Below are positions 28,983 through 39,563 of a DNA stretch of 64,000 bases, in pieces. The DNA lies in assembly GCA_947499155.1 (NCBI GenBank), contig CANMND010000003.1, positions 1 to 64,000 of the forward strand, in the 5' to 3' direction. Within the stretch, counting starts at the first letter, position 1. Each line of letters opens with the position of its first letter. The stretch comes from an uncultured Sphingomonadales bacterium (GTDB taxonomy: Bacteria > Pseudomonadota > Alphaproteobacteria > Sphingomonadales > Rhodothalassiaceae). The notes under the pieces were generated by a model. It was given only the letters and a program-made list of their open reading frames with translations. It was not told the DNA's origin and did no database searches. The position numbers were made by a program, and so were the translations under genes.

Positions 28983-29117
28983 ATGCGTCTCGAAACAACA
29001 GAGACAACCATGATCGAAACGGCGTTCTTGGGGAAAACCCCGTTTCGGACCGGCAATATATGGGGACATATTGCCGGCGAGGAAGCGCCGCGCTGCGGCG
29101 TTCGACTAAGTAAATAA
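28983..29117 (+). CDS. Possible small ORF, 44 residues, opposite the candidate sRNA
   Basis: ATG at 28983 preceded at four bases by GGGAGG. The product begins MRLETTETTMIETAFLGKTP and ends GVRLSK. It has no membrane helix and no recognised family. Because the frame runs through three perfect hairpins, its protein-like character is doubtful; the good ribosome-binding site may simply be the complement of the CCTCCC loop of an RNA on the other strand. Confidence 0.25.
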   Translation: MRLETTETTMIETAFLGKTPFRTGNIWGHIAGEEAPRCGVRLSK

Positions 29118-29163
29118 GTTATTGCACCTGCGAAGTCGAGCCACTCAATTCACATTGCAGACA

Positions 29164-29196
29164 TGCATGTAACGCATAGCTCCCCCTATGCATGCA
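29164..29196. promoter_or_regulatory. Nested inverted repeat after the lysR gene
   Basis: Outer arms TGCAT (29164-29168) and ATGCA (29192-29196) enclose inner arms GCATAG (29174-29179) and CTATGC (29186-29191). It starts 21 bp after the lysR stop, with no T-run, so it may be an operator, an mRNA-stabilising hairpin or part of the small RNA's promoter region. Confidence 0.35.
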
Positions 29197-29216
29197 TTCG
29201 CCTTGGTGATGGCAGC

Positions 29217-30110
29217 TTATTTAAATCCTTCTGCGTCCCGCACCAGATTTACCATAAAATCTCGAAAAAGTGCTACGCGCTTTGAGCCTCTAAGCTCTCG
29301 TGGGTAAACGAAATATGCTTCAAACAGCGGGCCCTCACACATGGGCAAAATCCGCACGAGATTATCATTGTGCAGTGCAAGATAATCAGGAATCGCGGCC
29401 AATCCAATGCCCGCTTCAATCGCTTGCATAACAGCGTAATTGTTATTCACCTGCAAAACCGGCTTGCGCATGCCGTTGTTGGCGCCAAGCTTTAAAGTCC
29501 AGTTGATATCCTTGATAGCGGGTGGCTGTGTCGGGCCGTAGATGATTATATCGTGATCATCAAGATCTTCAGGCGTCTGTGGTGTGCCTTTGCGGGCAAG
29601 ATAGTCTTTTGATGCATAGATATGGTGCCGCCCCTTCACCAGGGGCCTTTGAATAAGGTCAGCCTGATGAGGCGGGTGGAACCTGATCGCCACATCTGCC
29701 TCCCGTTTGGCAAGATCAAGGTCTTCGTCTGACAGATTAAGCTGCAGATCCATGGCAGGATAAAGCCGCAAAAATTCCTTAAGATGCGGCGTCAGCCAAA
29801 CAGCACCAAAGCTGATCATGGTGGTGACCACCAGCCGACCGCCCGGCGCGCCACGGGATTCAAGAAGTGTCTGTTCTGCTGCCTCCAGCTTTTGCACCAC
29901 CTCCTGAACGGTGCCGATTAACAGCTCGCCTTCCTGTGTGAGAACCAGCCCTCGCGCATGGCGGTTGAACAAGGAGACATTAAGGGCGTCCTCAAGGGCG
30001 CGAACCTGACGACTGACTGCAGACTGGCTGATATTCATCCTGCGAGCGGCTGTGGTGAAACTGCCCGCTTCCGCTACAGTATGAAAGGTCCGCAATCTGT
30101 CCCAATCCAT
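29217..30110 (-). CDS. LysR-family transcriptional regulator
   Basis: A 297-residue regulator with an N-terminal winged helix-turn-helix (MDWDRLRTFHTVAEAGSFTT and MNISQSAVSRQVRALEDAL) and a periplasmic-binding-like effector domain (about 92-295). The DVAIRFHPPHQADL segment resembles the GcvA/TrpI-like subgroup. GGGGAG precedes the ATG at 30110. The adjacent gene upstream on the same strand is aspartate aminotransferase; no divergently transcribed partner exists, so the target is unclear. Confidence 0.9.
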   Translation of the reverse strand: MDWDRLRTFHTVAEAGSFTTAARRMNISQSAVSRQVRALEDALNVSLFNRHARGLVLTQEGELLIGTVQEVVQKLEAAEQTLLESRGAPGGRLVVTTMISFGAVWLTPHLKEFLRLYPAMDLQLNLSDEDLDLAKREADVAIRFHPPHQADLIQRPLVKGRHHIYASKDYLARKGTPQTPEDLDDHDIIIYGPTQPPAIKDINWTLKLGANNGMRKPVLQVNNNYAVMQAIEAGIGLAAIPDYLALHNDNLVRILPMCEGPLFEAYFVYPRELRGSKRVALFRDFMVNLVRDAEGFK

Positions 30111-30147
30111 AACCCGTCTCCCCAAAATCCTCCTGCATAAACGTGCA

Positions 30148-30176
30148 ATCCCGGCGGCTCTGTGCCGCCAGGATTT
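30148..30176. terminator. Hairpin between aspartate aminotransferase and lysR
   Basis: AATCC-C-GGCGGC - TCTGT - GCCGCC-A-GGATT with one internal mismatch, followed by Ts on the plus strand (GGATTTTTGTC). On the minus strand, the direction of both neighbours, the T-run is poor, so it may only be a partial terminator. Confidence 0.5.
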
Positions 30177-30181
30177 TTGTC

Positions 30182-31429
<1,248 letters not shown>

Positions 31430-31517
31430 TCAGTCTCTTATGCAGGTACAAGGTGGATTGGCGGGGGTATGACGAATGGTGATATGATCAGGACTGGTAT
31501 GAATTGTGTTCACTAAT

Positions 31518-31560
31518 GGATCAGTGAGCAGTTCAACCCGGACAAGCGCCGGATCAGTGA
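31518..31560. repeat. Direct repeat GGATCAGTGA in the divergent promoter region
   Basis: GGATCAGTGA occurs at 31518-31527 and 31551-31560, exactly 33 bp apart (about three helical turns). The first copy also forms TCACT-N8-AGTGA with upstream bases. It lies between aspartate aminotransferase and the pheA-like gene and may be an operator. Confidence 0.35.
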
Positions 31561-31579
31561 AAGGGCAGGAACGGCACAT

Positions 31580-32392
31580 ATGACATCAGATCAGGACCAG
31601 CTTGGATATTTCGGACCAGAGGGAACCTATACCCATCAGGCAGCACGCCTGTTTTCTCGTCCAGAATCCGTCCTTGTGCCCTTTGATCCCATTGAAAAAG
31701 TCTATGACGCCCTTGCAACCGGCGACGTTGACCGCAGTGTGGTTCCGCTTGAAAGCAGTGCAGAAGGTTATGTCCCCTCGTCTCTCCTTAGTCTCTGGCG
31801 TCTGCGTGGAACGATTTACTTAACCGCTCATCTGGATATTCCTGTTTCATTTTCCCTTTACCGCAAGCCAACTGACAAAAGCCCCATGGTCCGGCTTGTT
31901 GGCCATCCCATGGCTTTGCGACAGATTGATCGATGGGTCACGGCCCGACATGTCCCAACAGCCGAGGCAGCCTCCAGCATCCGCGGTCTGTTAATGGCAG
32001 CCAGTGGAGAGGACGGACTTTATGCCGTTGGCCCGCCAGAAAAAGGCGCACAGTTCGGGCTGGAAGAGGTAGAAACCGCGCTGGAAGGCGACCAGCCCAA
32101 CCGCACCCGTTTTGCCCTTTTATCCCGTGACATGCCGCAATCTGATGGAACCAGAATTTGTACGCTTAACCGCAATCCTATGGACATGGGGATAGCACTC
32201 AAGACATCAGGGATTACGCCACTGCACCTTCAACTGGCTCCCATAAAGATCGGCAAGCGGCTGGGAGAGTATGGCTATTTTTGCGAATGGGACCTGACAG
32301 CCCCCGCCCATGCAGACCAGATTCGCCAAATCGTCGCCGCCTGCGGTAACACCTGGTTTGCGGGCCTCTTAAAGGACATGGCGCGTCACTGA
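31580..32392 (+). CDS. pheA: Prephenate dehydratase, divergent
   Basis: A 270-residue enzyme converting prephenate to phenylpyruvate. Dehydratase features are seen in YFGPEGTYTHQAARLF, VVPLESSAEGYVPSSL (family usually ENS), VGHPMALRQI, YGL-like GAQFGLEEV and the catalytic TRF in PNRTRFALLSR. The C-terminal 75 residues occupy the place of an ACT domain but lack the ESRP phenylalanine-binding motif, so feedback control may differ. No chorismate mutase domain is fused. Starts at an ATG after AAGGGCAGGAACGG. Confidence 0.85.
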   Translation: MTSDQDQLGYFGPEGTYTHQAARLFSRPESVLVPFDPIEKVYDALATGDVDRSVVPLESSAEGYVPSSLLSLWRLRGTIYLTAHLDIPVSFSLYRKPTDKSPMVRLVGHPMALRQIDRWVTARHVPTAEAASSIRGLLMAASGEDGLYAVGPPEKGAQFGLEEVETALEGDQPNRTRFALLSRDMPQSDGTRICTLNRNPMDMGIALKTSGITPLHLQLAPIKIGKRLGEYGYFCEWDLTAPAHADQIRQIVAACGNTWFAGLLKDMARH

Positions 32393-32415
32393 CAATGAGC
32401 GGAGCGACCAAACAC

Positions 32416-33666
32416 TCAGCCCCGCATGGTAACAGCGCCAGATGTATCAACCACATCAAGACCTTCTTCCTGCAATGCCGCGATCAGCTTATCGCTATGC
32501 TGGCGATCCTTGGTCTCGACTACCAATTCGATTTCTGTGTATTTGACGGGTGCCGTTGCAAATTGTCGCTGGTGATAGACCTCAACAATATTTGCCCCTT
32601 CCCGTCCGAAAACCCCGGTAACCTTGGCCAGTGCACCTGGTAGATCCAGTGTCGTGACCCGCAGGCGTGAAATGCGTCCGTCACGCACCATTCCGCGCAT
32701 GACACAAAAGGACAAGGTACGCGGGTCGATATTGCCGCCGCACAAAGGCAGGCCAACTTTTTTGCCCTTGAACAGCTCAGGAAACTGCATAACAGCCGCA
32801 AGGCCCGCAGCTCCTGCACCTTCCACAACCACCTTTTCGATTTCCATCAGTCGGTCAATGGCATCTTCTATCATCGATTCCCGGACAATCAGGATATCCT
32901 CCACCAGCGCTCGCACCACCTTGCGGGTGAGTTCTCCCGGTTCCTTAACGGCTATTCCTTCCGCAATCGTCACCATTCCGGGCTTTATCTCCCGCCCGTC
33001 AAGAGCTGCCTTCATCGCTGGATAAGCTTCAGTCTGCACTCCCAGAATGCGGATATCAGGCTTGATATGTTTGGCAGCAATGGCCATCCCCGAAATCAGG
33101 CCACCACCGCCGATGGGGACGACCAGGATATCAAGGTCGGGGATCGCCTCAAGAAATTCTATGGCCAGCGTCCCTTGTCCTGCAATGATCAAGGGATCGT
33201 CAAAGGGATGAATGAAGATCTGATCTTCTTTTGCCTGAAGCGCACGTGCAGCCTGATACGCCTCGCTCAGCGTTTCCCCCGCCAGAACAACTCGTGCACC
33301 AAGTCTTTCCGTATTCCGGACCTTGGTAAAAGGAGTGCCGACCGGCATAAAAATAACCGAAGGAATGCCAAGCCGGGTCGCATGATAAGCGACGCCCTGC
33401 GCATGGTTTCCTGCCGACATTGCAACCACACCACGCTTTCGTTCCTCTGCTGTCATGGCAGACAAACGATTAAGCGCTCCACGCTCCTTGAATGATGCGG
33501 TGAACTGAAAAATTTCAAACTTCAGGGCAATATCTGCACCTGTCATCGCCGACAACGTCTTGGAACGCGCAGCAGGTGTGTTCATGACCGCACCCTTGAT
33601 GGTACGGGCTGCTGCCTCAATATCACTATATGTAACGGGAAGGTCCAAAGACGTACGATCGGACAT
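32416..33666 (-). CDS. ilvA: Threonine ammonia-lyase with ACT domain
   Basis: A 416-residue PLP enzyme that deaminates threonine to 2-oxobutanoate, the first step of isoleucine synthesis or threonine catabolism. The PLP lysine lies in FTASFKERGALNRL, the phosphate loop in PIGGGGLISGMAIA and GAGAAGLAAV; the C-terminal ACT domain begins about residue 335 (LRVTTLDLPGALAKVTGVFG). One ACT domain and this length resemble the catabolic/short form. The start is ambiguous between ATGs at 33678 and 33666. Its stop lies 23 bp from the pheA stop (convergent). Confidence 0.93.
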   Translation of the reverse strand: MSDRTSLDLPVTYSDIEAAARTIKGAVMNTPAARSKTLSAMTGADIALKFEIFQFTASFKERGALNRLSAMTAEERKRGVVAMSAGNHAQGVAYHATRLGIPSVIFMPVGTPFTKVRNTERLGARVVLAGETLSEAYQAARALQAKEDQIFIHPFDDPLIIAGQGTLAIEFLEAIPDLDILVVPIGGGGLISGMAIAAKHIKPDIRILGVQTEAYPAMKAALDGREIKPGMVTIAEGIAVKEPGELTRKVVRALVEDILIVRESMIEDAIDRLMEIEKVVVEGAGAAGLAAVMQFPELFKGKKVGLPLCGGNIDPRTLSFCVMRGMVRDGRISRLRVTTLDLPGALAKVTGVFGREGANIVEVYHQRQFATAPVKYTEIELVVETKDRQHSDKLIAALQEEGLDVVDTSGAVTMRG

Positions 33667-33765
33667 GGTATTTACCATTTAAAAAAGGAAAACGACATTA
33701 GCCATGTGCCACAGTCACACTGGCGCTGTCCATGTTTTCGGTTAAAACAAGCTCTCACAGAATTA

Positions 33766-34815
33766 TCAGACTATATCTGATCGGATACAGCCTTCAAATT
33801 CCAGAATAAAATCAGGGCCAAATTGTTGAGATGGTGTCCTGAAACCAGGGTAGAAGTCACCTCTGATCACACGGATTGCAATCTCCAAAGTGGTCATGGC
33901 AGTCAGACTATAGCCATCAGGTGTTATAAGCTGGCTTCTGATTTGTCCACCCGCCTTGTTCCGGGCAAGTCCAATCATCAGACCTGCGCCAGTGCGGCGT
34001 TCTTCCTCAGTGGGGCCTGGCGGACGCTTGTCCACCTGCGCTTTCAGAAAGGCCTGGCCAAGGCGAGTTGAGAACAAGCACCGCATGACCGGTCCCATTC
34101 GGGCCATCTGCCTTATTGGGCCAATATCTTCAAAAAATACGGTTATGTCAGGAATGCCTGTAGAATACCACGCCGTGGACACATCTCCCCAGGTGACTGA
34201 CACTAAATCCTTTTCCAATCCATCAGCAAAGGAGACCCGCTTCCAGACTGGCCGATCCAGCGACACGATCTTGCCGTCACGTCGTGCCTGACGACTCTTC
34301 CTCAACCCTTCAATGCCGGTTTTGGCTGTCCCACGTGAGGTCTTGCCAAGCCCTGTGATAATCAAATCCAGCGAGATTGCATCCGGCATGCGTTTTTTCA
34401 TATGAGCGGCCAGGCAATCCGATGGCACCACGTCAAAACCGCACCCGGGCATCAGCATGACGCCGGCGGCTTTTGCCGCCTTGTCACGCGCGGCCATTGC
34501 CTCAAATACCGCCACTTCACCTGTGATATCAAGATAATGGGTGCCCGTTGCTATCGCTGCATCCACCATCGGTTTTGCGGTTGCAGAAAATGGTCCTGCC
34601 AGATTCAGAACCAAGGGCACATCCTGCAAGGCATGCTTTACAGCCGCCTTGTCATCCAACGAAAATGCACGCCATTTAAAGCCATATCGCTCTGCCAAAT
34701 CCCTGGTCCTGGCTTCGTCACGACCAGCGACAATTGGCGTCATGCCAAGTTCGGCCGCACGAGCCGCCACCAATTGGCCCGTATAGCCGGTGATGCCGTA
34801 TATTAAAAATTCCAT
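33766..34815 (-). CDS. Saccharopine-dehydrogenase-like NAD(P)-binding reductase
   Basis: A 349-residue protein with an N-terminal Rossmann motif (MEFLIYGITGYTGQLVAARA) and the family segments PIVAGRDEARTRDLAERYG, LVLNLAGPFSATAKPMVDA and HYLDITGEVAVFEAM. This family includes trans-acting enoyl reductases and uncharacterised oxidoreductases rather than true saccharopine dehydrogenases. AAGGCAG precedes the ATG at 34815. It follows mmsA on the same strand by about 110 bp. Substrate unknown. Confidence 0.8.
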   Translation of the reverse strand: MEFLIYGITGYTGQLVAARAAELGMTPIVAGRDEARTRDLAERYGFKWRAFSLDDKAAVKHALQDVPLVLNLAGPFSATAKPMVDAAIATGTHYLDITGEVAVFEAMAARDKAAKAAGVMLMPGCGFDVVPSDCLAAHMKKRMPDAISLDLIITGLGKTSRGTAKTGIEGLRKSRQARRDGKIVSLDRPVWKRVSFADGLEKDLVSVTWGDVSTAWYSTGIPDITVFFEDIGPIRQMARMGPVMRCLFSTRLGQAFLKAQVDKRPPGPTEEERRTGAGLMIGLARNKAGGQIRSQLITPDGYSLTAMTTLEIAIRVIRGDFYPGFRTPSQQFGPDFILEFEGCIRSDIV

Positions 34816-34927
34816 CGGTGTTCTGCCTTCCCCACAGCCAGCCGTACCCATAATGTGGGTACGGCCTGTGGCTTGGTATGAGGCGCCTGGATCATCCGTC
34901 TGTCAAGACGACGAATGCCACCCTTTG

Positions 34928-36436
34928 TCAGTCATTCAGGGTTGGAATGAAAAATTCGGCATTTGACCTTACACCCGTAGGCCAGCGGCTGGTTACCAGC
35001 TTGGTCTTGGTGAAAAAGTGGACGCCTTCAGCGCCATATTGATTGGTGTCCCCAAAGCTGGACTGCTTCCATCCGCCAAAACTGTGGAAGGAAATCGGCA
35101 CCGGAATCGGCACGTTGATACCGACCATGCCCACTTCAACCCGGTCCGCATATTCACGAGCCGCGTCCCCATCACGGGTAAAGATAGATGTACCGTTGCC
35201 ATAGCGATGATCAGTCGGAAGGGCGATGGCTTCCTCAAAGTTTTTCGCGCGGACAATTTGCAGAACCGGTCCAAAAATTTCTTCCTGATAGCTGGTCATG
35301 TCGCGTGTGACATTGTCAAACAGGCTCGCACCCATGAAAAACCCGTTTTCATATCCTTGCGCCTTACAGACATAATCCCGGCCATCCACAAGAAGGTCGG
35401 CCCCTTCCTTTACGCCAAGATCAATATAGCCCTTCACCTTGGCATGGTGCTCTCTGGATACCAGCGGCCCCATTTCCATATCGGGATCAAGGGACGGCCC
35501 TATCTTGAGTTCGGCCATGCGCGGCTTCAGCCGTTCGATAATCTCATCGGCCAGCTTGTCTCCCAGTGGCACTGCCACAGGATTGGCCATGCACCGTTCG
35601 CCTGCTGAACCAAAGGCGGAACCAATGAGGCTGTCCACCACCAGATCGATATCGGCATCCGGCATGATGATCATGTGGTTTTTCGCCCCGCCCATCGCCT
35701 GGACCCGCTTGCCGGCCTTTGTTCCACGTGCGTAAACATAATGGGCAATCGCCGTCGAGCCGACAAAGCTCACAGCTTTTACAGCCTCATGGTCAAGAAT
35801 GGCATCAACCGCCATCTTGTCGCCATTCACCACATTAAGCACACCTTCAGGGGCACCAGCTTCCAGCATCAGTTCCGCAAGACGCAAGGGGACCGCAGGG
35901 TCTTTCTCTGACGGCTTTAAAACGACCGTATTGCCACAGGCAATAGCAATGCCAAACATCCACATCGGAATCATGGCGGGAAAGTTGAATGGGGTAATGC
36001 AGGCAACAACTCCCAGCGGCTTTTTCATTGAATACACATCAATGCCGGTTGCCACCTCGTTGGAATAGTCGCCCTTCATGAAGTGAGGAATTCCGCAGGC
36101 AAATTCGATCACTTCAAGACCGCGTTGCACATCGCCTTTTGCGTCTTCAAAGACCTTGCCATGTTCAGACGCCAGCATTCTTGCCAGCGAGTCTTTCTCA
36201 GCAGAGACCAGTTCCAGAAACTTGAACATCACCCGCGAGCGCTTGACGACAGACGTCTTTGCCCAGACAGGAAACGCCTTTTCAGCGGCAGCGACGGCGA
36301 GATTCACTTCACCCACAGTTGCCAGCGCTGTCTTCGCCTGGACCGTCCCGATCGAAGGATCGAAAACATCCTGGAAACGACCTGACGTTCCTGCGACGCT
36401 CTTGCCCGCGATAAAATGCTTATGTTCTTTGGTCAT
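34928..36436 (-). CDS. mmsA: CoA-acylating methylmalonate-semialdehyde dehydrogenase
   Basis: A 502-residue aldehyde dehydrogenase that converts methylmalonate semialdehyde to propionyl-CoA in valine (and inositol) catabolism. It has the family N-terminus HFIAGKSVAGTSGRFQDVFD, CITPFNFPAMIPMWM, NAD-site FVGSTAIAHYVYARG, catalytic Cys in SAFGSAGERCMANPVAV and PVPISFHSFGGWKQSSFGD. The ATG at 36436 is chosen because GGGG and the family start coincide; the frame is open further. Other valine-pathway genes (mmsB, acyl-CoA dehydrogenase) are not adjacent. Confidence 0.93.
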   Translation of the reverse strand: MTKEHKHFIAGKSVAGTSGRFQDVFDPSIGTVQAKTALATVGEVNLAVAAAEKAFPVWAKTSVVKRSRVMFKFLELVSAEKDSLARMLASEHGKVFEDAKGDVQRGLEVIEFACGIPHFMKGDYSNEVATGIDVYSMKKPLGVVACITPFNFPAMIPMWMFGIAIACGNTVVLKPSEKDPAVPLRLAELMLEAGAPEGVLNVVNGDKMAVDAILDHEAVKAVSFVGSTAIAHYVYARGTKAGKRVQAMGGAKNHMIIMPDADIDLVVDSLIGSAFGSAGERCMANPVAVPLGDKLADEIIERLKPRMAELKIGPSLDPDMEMGPLVSREHHAKVKGYIDLGVKEGADLLVDGRDYVCKAQGYENGFFMGASLFDNVTRDMTSYQEEIFGPVLQIVRAKNFEEAIALPTDHRYGNGTSIFTRDGDAAREYADRVEVGMVGINVPIPVPISFHSFGGWKQSSFGDTNQYGAEGVHFFTKTKLVTSRWPTGVRSNAEFFIPTLND

Positions 36437-36603
36437 GGCTTGTCCCCATAAAATACGGTGCTCACTCTTTATGCGCGGGTTATAGACCTTTTCTATCTCG
36501 ACGCAAATGCCGTCAGCCAAATCTGATACAGGAATGACTTCTCTTCCCTTTTCAGGACCCATGGCCTGAGCTAAGACTGAAAGTGAATATGTGCATGTTT
36601 TGA

Positions 36604-37614
<1,011 letters not shown>

Positions 37615-37761
37615 AAATCCAAACTCCGGGCAGACGCAAATTCTGCTATAGAGGCATCAGGTTGAATTACAAAATAAACATCGCGGCCAATTGCATGCCG
37701 TGATTTGAGGCCCTGGCCGGATTAACTCTCGTCCTGTGGCCGCTTAATTGGGGAGACTAAA

Positions 37762-39546
37762 ATGGCACGGGGCAAATCCGGGGATAGAGACGTCGATCAG
37801 GCAGAGCATGAAAAGTCAGGTCACGACCCACTGAGAAGATCGCTGCTTGTGGGCGGGGCGGCTTTTGGTGTTGCGGGGGCAACAGCAGCGCTTGCACAAC
37901 AAACGTCACCGGTCGCTGCCACGAAAGAGAGCGGTATCGATGCCAGTGTCGTCGGACAATGCGAGAAAATGCTCGACCTTGCGTTCACTGATGATGAACG
38001 AGCCGGAATAGTCGCCACCATGGACGACCAGTTGGAAGCAGTTCGCGCCCTTCGCGCTATTGACTTTGACAACGCAGACGCCCCGGCCAGTGTCTTTGAT
38101 CCGCGGCTGCCAGGTGTTGCATGTCCCGAACAATCGGGGGGTGTGACCAATGCGGTGCCTCAACAGCGTGAAACTCCTGGATCCGCAGACGATATCGCCT
38201 TTGCGTCGGTAAGTCTTCAGGCCCACTGGTTAAGGACCCGACAAATTTCATCCATGGAGCTCACGGGAATTTATCTGGACCGCATTGCCATGATTGACGG
38301 CGCACTCAAGGCATTCATCACTGTGACGGCTGACCGCGCCCGCGAAGAAGCGACTCAAAGGGACGGCGAACTGGCAGAAGGCACATGGCGCGGCCCGCTT
38401 CATGGCGTTCCCTATGGGCTGAAAGACCTGATCGACACCCGAAATATCCCGACCACATGGGGGGCAATGCCTTATAAAGACCGTGTGGCACAACAAGATG
38501 CCACTATCGTCACCATGCTGGACCAGGCGGGCGCTGTCCTGTTGGGGAAGACCACCTGTGGGGCTATTGCGTATGGTGACATCTGGTTTGGCGGCGTCAC
38601 GCGCAATCCATGGGACAAGCGGGAAGGCTCATCAGGCTCATCAGCAGGTTCAGCCTCTGCGACCGCTGCCGGGCTTTGCAGTTTTTCCATCGGGACCGAG
38701 ACCCTTGGCTCCATTGTCAGCCCATCGACCCGCTGCGGCACTACGGGCTTGCGCCCCACATTTGGCCGGGTGCCAAGAACCGGCGCCATGGCCCTTTGCT
38801 GGTCTCTTGATAAAATCGGCCCGATCTGCCGTTCAGTCACGGACACCGCTCTTGTTCTGGATGCCATCAATGGGGCAGACAACATGGACCCAGGTAACAG
38901 GACCCACGGCTTTTCATGGGATGCAGCACAAGCCGTCGACGGCATGACGGTGGGATATGCCCCCAACTGGTTTGAGTCAGGGACGAATGTGGACCGTTCG
39001 GCCCTTGAACATTTGCGCCGCCTGCCTGTGACCTTGAAAGAGATAAGCCTGCCTGACTGGCCGTACACCTCGCTTTTGCCGCAACTGGAAGCGGAAGCCG
39101 CAGCAGCGTTTCAGGAACTCACATTCAGCGGCAAGGACGATGATCTGGTCTGGCAAGAATTGCAGGCCTGGCCCAATACCTGGCGCCGCGCTCACTTCTC
39201 GTCAGCGGTGGACTTGATGCAGATTGACCGGTTCCGGCGGCGGGTAATGGGCATGATGGCCGAAAAATTCTCAAGCCTTGATGCGATTATCAGTCCCAAT
39301 TATGCGGGCGGCCTGTTGATCATCACCAACTATACCGGCCACCCCTGCCTTACCCTTCGGGCGGGGTATGTTGAACGGCCCCTCAGTCCCGCTTTTGGGG
39401 CTCCCAAACCGGAGACACCCGCAACAGCACGGATGCCCCAGAATATCACCCTGTGGGGGCCATTGTTCGAAGAGCGCAAACTATTGACCCTTGGCAAGGC
39501 GTTGGAACAGAGTCTGGCGGTATCCACAGACCGCCCCATTTTATAA
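37762..39546 (+). CDS. Tat-exported amidase (amidase-signature family)
   Basis: A 594-residue protein with a twin-arginine signal (LRRSLLVGGAAFGVAGATAAL-like region, residues 24-45) and an amidase-signature core with the Ser-cisSer-Lys triad: Lys in GLKDLIDTRN, cis-Ser in GSSGSSAGSASATA and nucleophile Ser in ETLGSIVSPSTRCG. It hydrolyses an amide or peptide-amide bond in the periplasm; the substrate is unknown. GGGGAG precedes the ATG. It opens the envelope and peptide-degradation island. Confidence 0.9.
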   Translation: MARGKSGDRDVDQAEHEKSGHDPLRRSLLVGGAAFGVAGATAALAQQTSPVAATKESGIDASVVGQCEKMLDLAFTDDERAGIVATMDDQLEAVRALRAIDFDNADAPASVFDPRLPGVACPEQSGGVTNAVPQQRETPGSADDIAFASVSLQAHWLRTRQISSMELTGIYLDRIAMIDGALKAFITVTADRAREEATQRDGELAEGTWRGPLHGVPYGLKDLIDTRNIPTTWGAMPYKDRVAQQDATIVTMLDQAGAVLLGKTTCGAIAYGDIWFGGVTRNPWDKREGSSGSSAGSASATAAGLCSFSIGTETLGSIVSPSTRCGTTGLRPTFGRVPRTGAMALCWSLDKIGPICRSVTDTALVLDAINGADNMDPGNRTHGFSWDAAQAVDGMTVGYAPNWFESGTNVDRSALEHLRRLPVTLKEISLPDWPYTSLLPQLEAEAAAAFQELTFSGKDDDLVWQELQAWPNTWRRAHFSSAVDLMQIDRFRRRVMGMMAEKFSSLDAIISPNYAGGLLIITNYTGHPCLTLRAGYVERPLSPAFGAPKPETPATARMPQNITLWGPLFEERKLLTLGKALEQSLAVSTDRPIL

Positions 39547-39563
39547 ACGCGAGTAAGACGGCC

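Larger units (their letters stand above)
28931..29125 (-). ncRNA. Candidate structured small RNA upstream of proC
   Basis: Minus-strand reading gives three hairpins in series and then a perfect terminator. Hairpin 1 is 29084-29102 (CGCCGC-AGC-GCGGCG). Hairpin 2 is 29050-29077 (two 10-base arms, CCGGCAATAT/ATATTGCCGG). Hairpin 3 is 29015-29047 (CGAAACGG/CCGTTTCG with an inner GGG/CCC). A single-stranded CCTCCC lies at 28972-28979 before the terminator. C-rich anti-Shine-Dalgarno loops plus a terminator are common in alphaproteobacterial sRNAs. A possible promoter TTGAGT-N18-CAATAA lies near 29140. Against it, the same DNA on the plus strand offers a 44-codon frame with a good ribosome-binding site. 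Confidence 0.4.
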
